Source of the DNA: Mycolicibacterium goodii
GTDB taxonomy: Bacteria; Actinomycetota; Actinomycetes; Mycobacteriales; Mycobacteriaceae
Direction of reading: 5' to 3'
Length of the DNA stretch: 64,000 bases
Assembly (NCBI RefSeq): GCF_022370755.2
Contig: NZ_CP092364.2
Location: 6,677,307-6,741,306 of the forward strand
The position numbers and the translations under genes were made by a program. Position 1 is the first letter of the stretch. Each line of letters opens with the position of its first letter. The notes beneath the pieces were generated by a model. It saw only the letters and a list, made by a program, of their open reading frames with translations. It searched no databases and had not been told where the DNA came from. Below are positions 17,008 through 27,484 of the stretch, one piece after another.

Positions 17008-17913
17008 ATGGGATTGCTCGACGGCCGGGTGGTGATCGTCACGGGCGCAGGTGGCGGCATCGGACGGGCGCACGCGCTCGCGTTCGCCGCTGAGGGGGCA
17101 CGCGTGGTGGTCAACGACATCGGTGTGGGCCTCGACGGGTCACCCGCGAGCGGTGGCAGCGCCGCGCAGACCGTGGTCGACGAGATCGTCGCCGCCGGTG
17201 GAGAAGCCGTCGCCAACGGCTCCAACGTCGCCGACTGGGAACAGGCCGGGGCGCTCATCCAGAGCGCGGTCGACGCCTTCGGCACCCTCGACGTCCTGGT
17301 GAACAACGCAGGCATCGTGCGTGACCGAATGTTCGCCAACACCAGCGAGGAAGAGTTCGATGCCGTCACGGCCGTGCATCTCAAGGGCCATTTCGCGACC
17401 ATGAAGCACGCCGCGGCGTACTGGCGCGCCAAGTCCAAGGCCGGTGAAACCGTGGATGCGCGCATCATCAACACGAGTTCCGGTGCCGGTCTGCAGGGCA
17501 GCGTCGGCCAGGCCAATTACAGTGCGGCCAAGGCCGGTATCGCGGCGCTGACCCTCGTCGGCGCTGCCGAGATGGGGCGCTACGGCGTCACCGTCAACGC
17601 GATCGCACCGTCGGCGCGCACCCGCATGACCGAAACCGTGTTCGCCGAGATGATGGCCACGCAGGACCAGGAGTTCGACGCCATGGCGCCCGAGAACATC
17701 TCGCCGCTGGTGGTGTGGCTGGGCAGCGCCGAGTCCCGCGACGTCACCGGCAAGATGTTCGAGGTCGAGGGCGGCAAGATCCGCGTCGCCGAGGGCTGGG
17801 CACACGGTCCGGAGATCGACAAGGGGGCACGCTGGGATCCGGCAGAACTCGGGTCTGTCGTCACCGATCTGTTGGCCAAGGCCCGGCCCGCGGTCCCGGT
17901 CTACGGCGCCTGA
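17008..17913 (+). CDS. Short-chain dehydrogenase (Rv3548c-like)
   Basis: This 301-residue SDR has TGAGGGIGRAHALAFAAEGA, the NNAGIVRDRMF motif, Ser in IINTSSGAGL and the dyad ANYSAAKAGIAALT. The C-terminal ~50 residues (VEGGKIRVAEGWAHGPEID) resemble the dehydrogenase part of peroxisomal multifunctional enzymes (HSD17B4 type), pointing to a 3-hydroxyacyl-CoA substrate. A strong AAGGAGG Shine-Dalgarno precedes the ATG, and the gene follows the previous SDR by 26 nt. The 28-bp hairpin after the stop ends the operon. Confidence 0.92.
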   Translation: MGLLDGRVVIVTGAGGGIGRAHALAFAAEGARVVVNDIGVGLDGSPASGGSAAQTVVDEIVAAGGEAVANGSNVADWEQAGALIQSAVDAFGTLDVLVNNAGIVRDRMFANTSEEEFDAVTAVHLKGHFATMKHAAAYWRAKSKAGETVDARIINTSSGAGLQGSVGQANYSAAKAGIAALTLVGAAEMGRYGVTVNAIAPSARTRMTETVFAEMMATQDQEFDAMAPENISPLVVWLGSAESRDVTGKMFEVEGGKIRVAEGWAHGPEIDKGARWDPAELGSVVTDLLAKARPAVPVYGA

Positions 17914-17921
17914 CTTTCTAG

Positions 17922-17983
17922 GCCGAACAGACGCAAAACTGCCGCTTTTCACGCGAAAAGCGGCAGTTTTGCGTCTGTTCGGC
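17922..17983. terminator. Perfect 28-bp hairpin between convergent genes
   Basis: Arms 17922-17949 and 17956-17983 are perfectly complementary (outer gccgaacagacgcaaaactg, inner ccgctttt) with a 6-nt loop cacgcg. It lies 8 nt after the Rv3548c-like stop and 8 nt after the ddn-like stop on the other strand, so it can serve as a bidirectional terminator. There is no clear U-tract beyond the stem. Confidence 0.85.
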
Positions 17984-17991
17984 GAAAAGAA

Positions 17992-20062
<2,071 letters not shown>

Positions 20063-20064
<2 letters not shown>

Positions 20065-20076
20065 GAACACGTTTCA
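20063..20076. promoter_or_regulatory. KstR operator, fadA5 side
   Basis: tagaacacgtttca matches the KstR consensus TnnAACnnGTTnnA, with its first base 11 nt upstream of the fadA5 ATG. Confidence 0.92.
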
Positions 20077-20141
20077 GTAGCTTGACAAGCGACGATGTGA
20101 CCGCGCCTTTTATTAGCTACGAGGTCATGTTTTACTGGCCC

Positions 20142-20155
20142 TAGAACACGTTGCA
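20142..20155. promoter_or_regulatory. KstR operator, cyp125 side
   Basis: tagaacacgttgca matches the KstR consensus and ends 19 nt before the cyp125 ATG. Both KstR sites share the core tagaacacgtt and are 79 bp apart start to start. Confidence 0.92.
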
Positions 20156-20174
20156 TTTTGAGGAGCGCACACCT

Positions 20175-21458
20175 ATGCCCACGCCGAACATCCCTTCCGA
20201 TTTCGACTTCCTCGACGCGACCCTGAACCTCGAACGCCTGCCGGTCGAAGAGCTGGCCGAGCTGCGGAAATCCGAACCCATCCACTGGGTGGACGTCCCC
20301 GGTGGCACCGGCGGCTTCGGGGACAAGGGGTACTGGCTGGTCACCAAGCATGCCGACGTCAAGGAGGTGTCGAAGCGCAACGACGTCTTCGGTAGCTCGC
20401 CCGACGGCGCCATCCCGGTGTGGCCGCAGGACATGACCCGCGAGGCCGTCGACCTGCAGCGCGCGGTGCTGCTCAACATGGATGCGCCCCAGCACACGCG
20501 CCTGCGCAAGATCATCTCGCGTGGTTTCACCCCGCGCGCGATCGGTCGCCTCGAGGACGAGCTGCGGTCCCGTGCGCAGAAGATCGCCCAGACCGCGGCC
20601 GCGCAGGGAGCCGGCGACTTCGTCGAGCAGGTCTCGTGTGAGCTGCCGCTGCAGGCCATCGCCGAACTGCTCGGTGTGCCGCAGGATGACCGCGACAAGC
20701 TGTTCCGCTGGTCGAACGAGATGACCGCGGGCGAGGATCCCGAGTACGCGCACATCGATCCGGCGATGTCGTCGTTCGAGTTGATCCAGTACGCCATGAA
20801 GATGGCCGAAGAGCGCGCCGTGAACCCGACCGAGGACATCGTCACGAAGCTGATCGAGGCCGACATCGACGGTGAGAAGCTCTCCGACGACGAGTTCGGG
20901 TTCTTCGTGGTGATGCTCGCGGTGGCAGGCAACGAGACCACCCGCAACTCGATCACCCACGGCATGATCGCGTTCTCGCAGAACCCGGATCAGTGGGAGC
21001 TGTACAAGAAGGAGCGTCCGGAGACCGCGGCAGACGAGATCGTCCGCTGGGCCACCCCGGTGTCGGCGTTCCAGCGCACCGCGCTCGAGGACGTCGAACT
21101 CGGTGGCGTGCAGATCAAGAAGGGCCAGCGAGTGGTGATGTCGTACCGCTCGGCCAACTTCGACGAGGAGGTGTTCGAGGATCCGCACACCTTCAACATC
21201 CTGCGCAGCCCCAACCCGCATGTCGGTTTCGGCGGCACCGGTGCCCACTACTGCATCGGCGCGAACCTGGCCCGGATGACCATCAACCTGATCTTCAACG
21301 CCATCGCCGACAACATGCCGGATCTGAAGCCGATCGGCGATCCCGAGCGCCTGAAGTCGGGTTGGCTGAACGGCATCAAGCACTGGCAGGTCGACTACAC
21401 CGGGGCGGGCAAGGCTTCGGTTTCCGGGGCTCCTGGTACGTGCCCGGTCGCTCACTGA
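20175..21458 (+). CDS. cyp125: Steroid C26/C27-monooxygenase CYP125
   Basis: This 427-residue cytochrome P450 has the I-helix motif VMLAVAGNETTRNSITHGM, the ExxR-type helix ETAADEIVRW, and the heme-cysteine loop GFGGTGAHYCIGANLARM with Cys at about residue 360. CYP125 oxidises the terminal methyl of cholesterol or cholestenone, starting side-chain breakdown. The ATG at 20175 has GAGGAG 9 nt upstream and was preferred to a TTG at 20151 inside the KstR box. It is the first gene of the six-gene plus operon cyp125-fadE28-fadE29-chsH2-chsH1-ltp2. Confidence 0.97.
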   Translation: MPTPNIPSDFDFLDATLNLERLPVEELAELRKSEPIHWVDVPGGTGGFGDKGYWLVTKHADVKEVSKRNDVFGSSPDGAIPVWPQDMTREAVDLQRAVLLNMDAPQHTRLRKIISRGFTPRAIGRLEDELRSRAQKIAQTAAAQGAGDFVEQVSCELPLQAIAELLGVPQDDRDKLFRWSNEMTAGEDPEYAHIDPAMSSFELIQYAMKMAEERAVNPTEDIVTKLIEADIDGEKLSDDEFGFFVVMLAVAGNETTRNSITHGMIAFSQNPDQWELYKKERPETAADEIVRWATPVSAFQRTALEDVELGGVQIKKGQRVVMSYRSANFDEEVFEDPHTFNILRSPNPHVGFGGTGAHYCIGANLARMTINLIFNAIADNMPDLKPIGDPERLKSGWLNGIKHWQVDYTGAGKASVSGAPGTCPVAH

Positions 21459-21476
21459 CAAACGGAGGTGGATTCG

Positions 21477-22496
21477 GTGGACTTCGCACCGAACCCGGAG
21501 CAGCAGGCCGTCGCCGATGTGGTGACGTCGGTGCTGGAACGGGACAACAGCTGGGACGCATTGGTTTCCGGCGGTGTGACGGCGCTGGCGGTTCCCGAGC
21601 GTCTCGGCGGTGACGGGCTCGGGCTGGCCGAGGTTGCGACGGCACTGACCGAGATCGGCCGCCGTGGCACCGTGTCACCGGCGCTTGCCACGCTCGGGCT
21701 CGGGTTGGTGCCGCTGCTGGATCTGGCCTCCGACACCCAGCAGGACCGGTATCTCGCCGGGGTCGCCGAGGGTGCGGTGCTGTCGGCCGCGCTCAACGAG
21801 CCGGGGCGCCACCTGCCGCCGCGGCCCGCGACGACCTTCTCGGCCGGCACTCTCAACGGCATCAAAACCGGTGTGCCGTACGCGGAGTCGGCGAGATGGC
21901 TCGTGGTGACCGCCGATACCGCGGTGGTGGTCGTGTCGCCGACCGCGGCGGGCGTCACGTTGACCAAGACCCCGACCGCCAACGGTTCCGACGAGTACGT
22001 CGTGACGTTCACCGACGTCGCCGTGAGCGACGACGCCGTGCTGGCGGACGCCACCGCGGCGCGCGTCAACGACCTCGCGCTGGCGACGTCCGGCGCGTTC
22101 GCTGCCGGTCTGGTGGCGGGCGCGCTGCGGCTGACGGCCGACTACGTCGCCACCCGCGAGCAGTTCGGCCGCCCGTTGTCGACGTTCCAGACCGTGGCCG
22201 CGCAGCTTTCCGAGGTCTACATCGCCGCGCGCACGATCGATCTGGTGGCGACGTCGGTGGTGTGGCGGCTCGCCGACGGCCTCGACGCCGAGGAGGATCT
22301 CGCGATTCTCGGGTACTGGCTGACCTCGCAGGCTCCGCCGGCCATGCGGCTGTGCCATCACCTGCACGGCGGTATGGGCATGGACATCACCTACCCCATG
22401 GACCGCTACTACTCTTCGATCAAGGATCTGACGCGCCTGCTCGGTGGTCCGTCACATCGCCTGAACCTGGTGGGAGCGCAATGTACATCGAGCTGA
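21477..22496 (+). CDS. fadE28: Acyl-CoA dehydrogenase FadE28 (ChsE2)
   Basis: This 339-residue acyl-CoA dehydrogenase has the same length as M. tuberculosis FadE28. It has VPERLGGDGLGLAEVATALTEIG, ATREQFGRPLSTFQTVAAQL and HLHGGMGMDITYPMDRYY. With FadE29 it forms the alpha2beta2 enzyme that dehydrogenates the 3-carbon C22 side chain CoA ester. The GTG at 21477 has CGGAGG 8 nt upstream; the in-frame GTG at 21468 would overlap that ribosome site. It starts 18 nt after cyp125 and overlaps fadE29 by 16 nt. Confidence 0.95.
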   Translation: MDFAPNPEQQAVADVVTSVLERDNSWDALVSGGVTALAVPERLGGDGLGLAEVATALTEIGRRGTVSPALATLGLGLVPLLDLASDTQQDRYLAGVAEGAVLSAALNEPGRHLPPRPATTFSAGTLNGIKTGVPYAESARWLVVTADTAVVVVSPTAAGVTLTKTPTANGSDEYVVTFTDVAVSDDAVLADATAARVNDLALATSGAFAAGLVAGALRLTADYVATREQFGRPLSTFQTVAAQLSEVYIAARTIDLVATSVVWRLADGLDAEEDLAILGYWLTSQAPPAMRLCHHLHGGMGMDITYPMDRYYSSIKDLTRLLGGPSHRLNLVGAQCTSS

Positions 22497-23644
22497 CGCC
22501 CGAACAACGGAAGCTGCAAGCCGAACTGCGGGAGTACTTCTCGAACCTCATCACGCCCGAAGAGGCCGCGGCGATGGAGTCCGATCGCCACAACGAGGCC
22601 TACCGCGCGGTGATCAAGCGGATGGGTTCTGACGGCAAACTCGGGGTGGGCTGGCCCAAGGAGTACGGCGGACTGGGCTACGGCCCGATCGAACAGCAGA
22701 TCTTCATCAACGAGGCCAACCGCGCCGACATCCCGCTGCCGATGGTGACCCTGCAGACCGTGGGTCCCACCCTGCAGGTGTACGGCACCGAGGAACAGAA
22801 GAAGAAGTTTCTGCCCGGAATCCTCTCCGGCGACGTCCATTTCGCGATCGGCTACTCCGAGCCGGAGGCCGGCACCGATCTGGCGTCGTTGCGGACGACC
22901 GCCGTCCGCCATGGTGACGAATACATCGTGAACGGCCAGAAGATGTGGACGACCGGTGCACACGACGCCGACTACATCTGGCTGGCGTGCCGCACCGATC
23001 CGGCCGCGGCAAAGCACAAGGGCATCTCGATCCTCATCGTCGACACCAAGGATCCCGGCTACTCGTGGACGCCGATCATCCTGTCCGACGGGGCCCACCA
23101 CACCAACGCGTCGTACTACAACGACGTGCACGTGCCCGCCGACATGCTCGTCGGCGAGGAGAACGGCGGCTGGAAGCTCATCACCACACAGCTCAACCAC
23201 GAGCGCGTCGGACTCGGACCGGCCGGTCGTGTCGCCGGCATCTACGATCAGGTGCACAAGTGGGCATCGACGCCGGGTTCCGACGGCGTCACCCCCATCG
23301 AGCATCCGGAGGCGCAACGGCTGCTCGCCCAGATCAAGTCCATCTGGCGGATCAACGAGCTGTTGAACTGGCAGGTCGCGGCATCCGGTGAGACCATCGC
23401 CGTCGCCGACGCGGCGGCCACGAAAGTCTTTTCGACCGAACGCATTCAGGAAGTCGGGCGGCTCGCCGAGGAGGTCGTCGCGCGGTTCGGCAACCCGGCC
23501 GACCAGCACACCGCCCAGTTGCTGGTGTGGCTGGACAAGATGGCCAAGCGCAATCTGGTCATCACTTTCGGCGGCGGTGTCAACGAGGTGATGCGCGAGA
23601 TGATCGCGGCGTCCGGTTTGAAGGTTCCGAGGGTTCCGCGATGA
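22481..23644 (+). CDS. fadE29: Acyl-CoA dehydrogenase FadE29 (ChsE1)
   Basis: This 387-residue protein equals M. tuberculosis FadE29 in length. It begins MYIELTPEQRKLQAELREYF and has WPKEYGGLGYGPIEQQ, GYSEPEAGTDLASLRT, and C-terminal FGGGVNEVMREMIAASGL in place of the usual NEI motif. It pairs with FadE28 and acts on 3-oxo-4-pregnene-20-carboxyl-CoA. The stop TGA overlaps an ATG (ATGA at 23641-23644) that belongs to the first of three 32-bp repeats rather than to chsH2. Confidence 0.95.
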   Translation: MYIELTPEQRKLQAELREYFSNLITPEEAAAMESDRHNEAYRAVIKRMGSDGKLGVGWPKEYGGLGYGPIEQQIFINEANRADIPLPMVTLQTVGPTLQVYGTEEQKKKFLPGILSGDVHFAIGYSEPEAGTDLASLRTTAVRHGDEYIVNGQKMWTTGAHDADYIWLACRTDPAAAKHKGISILIVDTKDPGYSWTPIILSDGAHHTNASYYNDVHVPADMLVGEENGGWKLITTQLNHERVGLGPAGRVAGIYDQVHKWASTPGSDGVTPIEHPEAQRLLAQIKSIWRINELLNWQVAASGETIAVADAAATKVFSTERIQEVGRLAEEVVARFGNPADQHTAQLLVWLDKMAKRNLVITFGGGVNEVMREMIAASGLKVPRVPR

Positions 23645-23736
23645 GCGCTTGCGCGAAGAGCAGAGGGCACAGATGAGCGCTTGCGCGAAGAGCAGAGGGC
23701 ACAGATGAGCGCTTGCGCGAAGAGCAGAGGGCACAG
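23641..23736 (+). repeat. Three tandem 32-bp repeats carrying coupled 11-codon mini-ORFs
   Basis: The unit atgagcgcttgcgcgaagag plus cagagggcacag occurs three times without mismatch at 23641, 23673 and 23705, and then the chsH2 ATG follows at 23737. Each copy encodes MSACAKSRGHR, whose TGA overlaps the next ATG (ATGA). Each contains an AGAGGGC ribosome-binding-like stretch before the next start. Because 32 is not a multiple of 3, the three copies run through all frames. Confidence 0.95.
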
Positions 23737-24711
23737 ATGAGCGAAGATCTGCGGGCGGGGATCGAGAGGATCAAGGCCGAGGGTAGAAGCGAGCCGCGCA
23801 AAGGCCGAGACCCGGTGAACCAGCCTATGATTCACCACTGGGTCGACGCCATCGGCGACAAGAACCCCATTTACGTCGACAACGAGGCCGCCAAGGCCGC
23901 CGGTCATCCGGGCATCGTCGCGCCGCCGGCGATGATCCAGGTGTGGACGATGGGCGGGCTCGGTGAGGGCCGCTCCGAGGACGATCCGCTGTCGAAGATC
24001 ATGCGGCTCTTCGACGACGCCGGATATGTCGGCGTGGTCGCCACCAACTGCGAACAGACCTACCACCGCTACCTGCAGCCGGGTGAAGAGGTCACCATCC
24101 ACGCCGAGATCACTGACGTGGTGGGGCCCAAGCAGACGGCGCTGGGCGAGGGCTACTTCATCAACCAGCTCATCACGTGGACCGTCCCCAACGGCGTCGA
24201 CGGGGACGAGGCGGTCGCCGAGATGAACTGGCGCATCATGAAGTTCAGGCCGCGTGAGGAGGCGACGGCCGCGGTGGCCGAAGTTCCGGCCGATCTCGAT
24301 CCCGACAAGCTGATGCGTCCCGCGTCATCGAAAGACACCCAGTTCTTCTGGGACGGCGTCAACGCGCACGAACTGCGGATCCAGCGTCGTCCCGATGGCA
24401 CGCTGCAGCATCCGCCGGTGCCCGCGGTGTGGCAGGACAAAGAACAACCGATCGACTACGTCGTCGCCTCGGGCGACGGCACCGTGTTCAGCTATGTGGT
24501 GCACCACGCCCCGAAGGTGCCCGGACGCACCCTGCCGTTCGTCATCGCCCTCGTCGAACTGGAGGAGGGCGTGCGGATGCTGGGCGAGCTCCGCAACGTC
24601 GATCCCGACAAGGTCGAGATCGGAATGCCGGTGCGGGTCACCTTCATCGACTTCCCGGACAGTGATGTGAGTCCGGCGTGGACGCTGTATGCATGGGAGC
24701 CAAGAGCATGA
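23737..24711 (+). CDS. chsH2: Steroid enoyl-CoA hydratase large subunit ChsH2 (MaoC-like + DUF35)
   Basis: This 324-residue two-domain protein has an N-terminal MaoC-like hotdog (WVDAIGDKNPIYVDNEAA, GIVAPPAMIQVWTMGG) and, after a linker near residue 190, a C-terminal DUF35/OB domain (DTQFFWDGVNAHELRIQRR). ChsH2 pairs with ChsH1 to hydrate the 17(20)-enoyl-CoA, and its DUF35 domain then binds Ltp2. The ATG at 23737 follows the tandem repeats and has AGAGGGC upstream; an upstream in-frame ATG at 23713 lies in the last repeat. It overlaps chsH1 by ATGA. Confidence 0.95.
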   Translation: MSEDLRAGIERIKAEGRSEPRKGRDPVNQPMIHHWVDAIGDKNPIYVDNEAAKAAGHPGIVAPPAMIQVWTMGGLGEGRSEDDPLSKIMRLFDDAGYVGVVATNCEQTYHRYLQPGEEVTIHAEITDVVGPKQTALGEGYFINQLITWTVPNGVDGDEAVAEMNWRIMKFRPREEATAAVAEVPADLDPDKLMRPASSKDTQFFWDGVNAHELRIQRRPDGTLQHPPVPAVWQDKEQPIDYVVASGDGTVFSYVVHHAPKVPGRTLPFVIALVELEEGVRMLGELRNVDPDKVEIGMPVRVTFIDFPDSDVSPAWTLYAWEPRA

Positions 24712-25106
24712 CCGTGATCGAAGCCGGCACCGCGCTGCCCGAGCTGGCCATCTACGGCGACCCGACGTTCATCGTGTCGACCGCGATCGCCACGCGCGAC
24801 TACCAGGACGTGCACCACGACCGTGACAAGGCACAGGCCAAGGGATCCAAGGACATCTTCGTCAACATCCTCACCGACACGGGGCTGGTGCAGCGCTACC
24901 TGACCGACTGGGCCGGCCCGTCGGCGCGGATCAAGTCGATCGGTCTGCGGCTCGGGGTGCCGTGGTACGCCTACGACACCGTCACGTTCCGCGGCGAGGT
25001 GACGGCCATCGACGACGATCTCGTGACGGTCAAGGTCACCGGCTCCAACAGTCTCGGCAACCACGTCATCGCCACCGCGACACTTACATTGGGGGACAGG
25101 GCATGA
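24708..25106 (+). CDS. chsH1: Steroid enoyl-CoA hydratase small subunit ChsH1
   Basis: This 132-residue single-hotdog MaoC-like protein carries the catalytic-type segment YQDVHHDRDKAQAKGSKDIF (hydratase Asp/His) and NILTDTGLVQRYLTDWAGP. M. tuberculosis ChsH1 is 129 residues. It supplies the active-site residues lacking in ChsH2. Overlaps at both ends (ATGA with chsH2 and with ltp2) couple the three. Confidence 0.95.
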   Translation: MTVIEAGTALPELAIYGDPTFIVSTAIATRDYQDVHHDRDKAQAKGSKDIFVNILTDTGLVQRYLTDWAGPSARIKSIGLRLGVPWYAYDTVTFRGEVTAIDDDLVTVKVTGSNSLGNHVIATATLTLGDRA

Positions 25107-26266
25107 GCGGCTTGTCCGGCAAGGCAGCCATCGCCGGTATCGGGGCCACCGACTTCTCCAAGAACTCCGGCCGCAGCGAACTGCGCCTGGCCGCGGAGTG
25201 CGTGCTCGACGCGCTCGACGACGCCGGTCTGGAACCCGCGGACGTCGACGGCCTGGTGACGTTCACTATGGATTCCAACCTGGAGACCGCGGTCGCACGC
25301 GCCACGGGTATCGGGGAGCTGAAGTTCTTCAGCCAGATCGGCTACGGCGGCGGTGCGGCCGCCGCGACCGTTCAGCAGGCCGCACTGGCCGTCGCGACCG
25401 GTGTCGCGGAGGTGGTCGTCGCCTACCGCGCGTTCAACGAGCGTTCGGAGTTCCGCTTCGGGCAGGTCATGACGGGCCTGACGGTCAACGCGGATTCGCG
25501 TGGCGTCGAGTACAGCTGGTCCTATCCGCACGGCCTGAGCACGCCCGCCGCGTCGGTGGCGATGATCGCCCGCCGCTACATGCACGAATACGGTGCCACC
25601 AGCGCCGATTTCGGCGTGGTGTCGGTGGCTGACCGCAAACATGCCGCGAACAACCCCAAGGCGCACTTCTACGGCAAGCCGATCAGCATCTCCGACCACC
25701 AGAACTCGAGGTGGATCGCCGAGCCGTTGCGCCTGCTGGACTGCTGCCAGGAGACCGACGGTGGTGTGGCGATCGTCGTCACCACGCCCGAGCGGGCCAA
25801 GGATCTCAAGCACCGACCCGTGAGCATCGAGGCCGCCGCGCAGGGCTCGGGCACCGACCAGTTCACGATGTACTCCTACTACCGCGACGAACTCGGTCTG
25901 CCCGAGATGGGGCTGGTCGGCAAGCAGCTGTGGGAGCAGAGTGGGCTCACGCCCGCCGACATCCAGACGGCCATCCTGTACGACCACTTCACGCCGTACA
26001 CATTGCTGCAGCTCGAGGAGCTCGGGTTCTGTGGCAAGGGCGAGGCCAAGGACTTCATCGCAGGCGGCGCCATCGAGATCGGCGGGAAGCTGCCGATCAA
26101 CACCCACGGCGGGCAGCTCGGCGAGGCCTACATCCACGGCATGAACGGAATCGCCGAAGGTGTGCGCCAGTTGCGCGGCACATCGGTCAACCAGGTCCCG
26201 GGTGTCGAGCACGTGTTGGTCACGGCCGGTACAGGTGTCCCGACCTCGGGTTTGATCCTGGGATAA
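25103..26266 (+). CDS. ltp2: Retro-aldolase Ltp2 (thiolase-like)
   Basis: This 387-residue thiolase-fold protein of the SCP-x/Ltp type begins GKAAIAGIGATDFSKNSGRS and has YSWSYPHGLSTPAASVAMIARRYMHEYG, YDHFTPYTLLQLEELGFC, and the C-terminal NTHGGQLGEAYIHGMNGIAE. Ltp2 cleaves the 17-hydroxy-CoA ester to androstenedione-type 17-ketone plus propionyl-CoA, in complex with the ChsH2 DUF35 domain. It lacks the usual thiolase acylating cysteine motif, as expected for an aldolase. It is the last gene of the cyp125 operon. Confidence 0.95.
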   Translation: MSGLSGKAAIAGIGATDFSKNSGRSELRLAAECVLDALDDAGLEPADVDGLVTFTMDSNLETAVARATGIGELKFFSQIGYGGGAAAATVQQAALAVATGVAEVVVAYRAFNERSEFRFGQVMTGLTVNADSRGVEYSWSYPHGLSTPAASVAMIARRYMHEYGATSADFGVVSVADRKHAANNPKAHFYGKPISISDHQNSRWIAEPLRLLDCCQETDGGVAIVVTTPERAKDLKHRPVSIEAAAQGSGTDQFTMYSYYRDELGLPEMGLVGKQLWEQSGLTPADIQTAILYDHFTPYTLLQLEELGFCGKGEAKDFIAGGAIEIGGKLPINTHGGQLGEAYIHGMNGIAEGVRQLRGTSVNQVPGVEHVLVTAGTGVPTSGLILG

Positions 26267-26341
26267 AGGTGCGTTGTCACCCCCGCTGCGCACGGTAATC
26301 TTTGCTGCAGACATGCAGGACGCGTAGAAGGGGGACGCGGC

Positions 26342-27445
26342 GTGGGGATCATGCCCGACAGCAGTCCGTTCGGCTCGCAGACGGTGATCGGTCCGGGTTG
26401 GCCGAACGTCGACGAGGAGCAGTTGACGGCTGCGGCGGCATCGTACGAGAAGCTCGCCGCCACGATCAGCGGCAATATCGTGCCCCAGCAGACCAACCAG
26501 CTCATGAAGCTCACGGAGGTCTGGCAGGGTGCCGGGTCGTTGGCGGCCTCGGGTGAAGCCACCACGATGATCGCGGGCCATGAGGCCAACGCCGCGCAGG
26601 CGCAGGCCATCGCGGCTCAGCTGACGCAGATGGCGGCCGCCGTCGTCAAGACCAAGATGGCCGTGAACGCGGCCGCACAGGAAGTGCAGCACGAGGTCGA
26701 AGCGCTGCAGGCGCTGCCGTTCGGCAACAAGCAGGAGTTGATCGAGAGCCGCATCAAGATGGGGCTCTCGCAGAACATCGCGACCGTCACGGCCGGCACC
26801 ACCGAACTCGCCAGCGCGCTCGGCACCGTGGCCAACGTTCCCCAGGTGACGACGCCGCCGACGGCCCAGGCGCAGCAGGCCGTACAGAAGGGCGCCGATC
26901 AGGGCGCGCAGATGGCCATGCAGATGGCCGGCCAGCTGCCGCAGATGCTCGGGCAGATCCCGCAGATGCTCGGCCAGGTGCCGCAGCAGCTCTCACAGCC
27001 GTTGCAGCAGATGACCCAGCCGCTGCAGCAGCTGACATCGATGTTGGGGTCGGTCGGCAAAGGTGGTACCGGGGCAGGGCCGTCCCCGTTCTCGGCGTTC
27101 TCGAATCATCCGCTCGCAGGCGGATCGGGGCCGAGCAGTGGTGCCGGCCTTGTGAAAGCGGCCGGGCTGCCCGGCGGTGGCGGTGGTGTGGGTGCACAGA
27201 CACCCTTGTTGTCGAAGCTTGTCGGTACGGCGCCGGTCTCGGTCGATCCTGGCGCCGCGGCGGGCGGTGCCGTCGTGGGCGGTGTCGCGCCGGTGGCGGC
27301 GGGTGCCATGGGCGGCATGGGCGGTCCGATGGGCATGATGGGCGCACCGCGCGGGGGCGGTGGCGGTGGGACCGCCGCGACCCTGGCTGTTCCGGCCCCG
27401 TTGGAGCACGAACTCGACGAAGGCGACGACGACGATGACTGGTGA
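26342..27445 (+). CDS. ESX-substrate-like helical protein with WxG motif
   Basis: I do not recognise a named family. The protein has 367 residues. Residues 20-165 are predicted helical (Ala/Gln-rich) with a WQG (WxG) turn at 61-63, resembling the WXG100/PPE helix-turn-helix. Residues 199-232 form five Pro/Gln/Leu heptads (PQMLGQI type). The rest is Gly/Pro/Ala-rich and ends in the acidic tail [12 protein letters not shown]. There is no signal peptide. The GTG at 26342 has GGGGG 8 nt upstream. A partner carrying the type VII signal follows 39 nt later, as in EspE/EspF- or PPE/PE-like pairs. Secretion is inferred. Confidence 0.72.
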   Translation: MGIMPDSSPFGSQTVIGPGWPNVDEEQLTAAAASYEKLAATISGNIVPQQTNQLMKLTEVWQGAGSLAASGEATTMIAGHEANAAQAQAIAAQLTQMAAAVVKTKMAVNAAAQEVQHEVEALQALPFGNKQELIESRIKMGLSQNIATVTAGTTELASALGTVANVPQVTTPPTAQAQQAVQKGADQGAQMAMQMAGQLPQMLGQIPQMLGQVPQQLSQPLQQMTQPLQQLTSMLGSVGKGGTGAGPSPFSAFSNHPLAGGSGPSSGAGLVKAAGLPGGGGGVGAQTPLLSKLVGTAPVSVDPGAAAGGAVVGGVAPVAAGAMGGMGGPMGMMGAPRGGGGGGTAATLAVPAPLEHELDEGDDDDDW

Positions 27446-27484
27446 GACGACTGGTGAGCTGACCCTGCACGGAGGAGTCCGATC

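Noticed and set aside
23641..23736. CRISPR array reading of the 32-bp repeats
   Set aside because: The units are directly adjacent without spacers and form coupled mini-ORFs; no cas genes are present.
24971..26692. 573-codon minus-strand frame opposite ltp2
   Set aside because: Antisense to a conserved operon gene; no recognisable motif.
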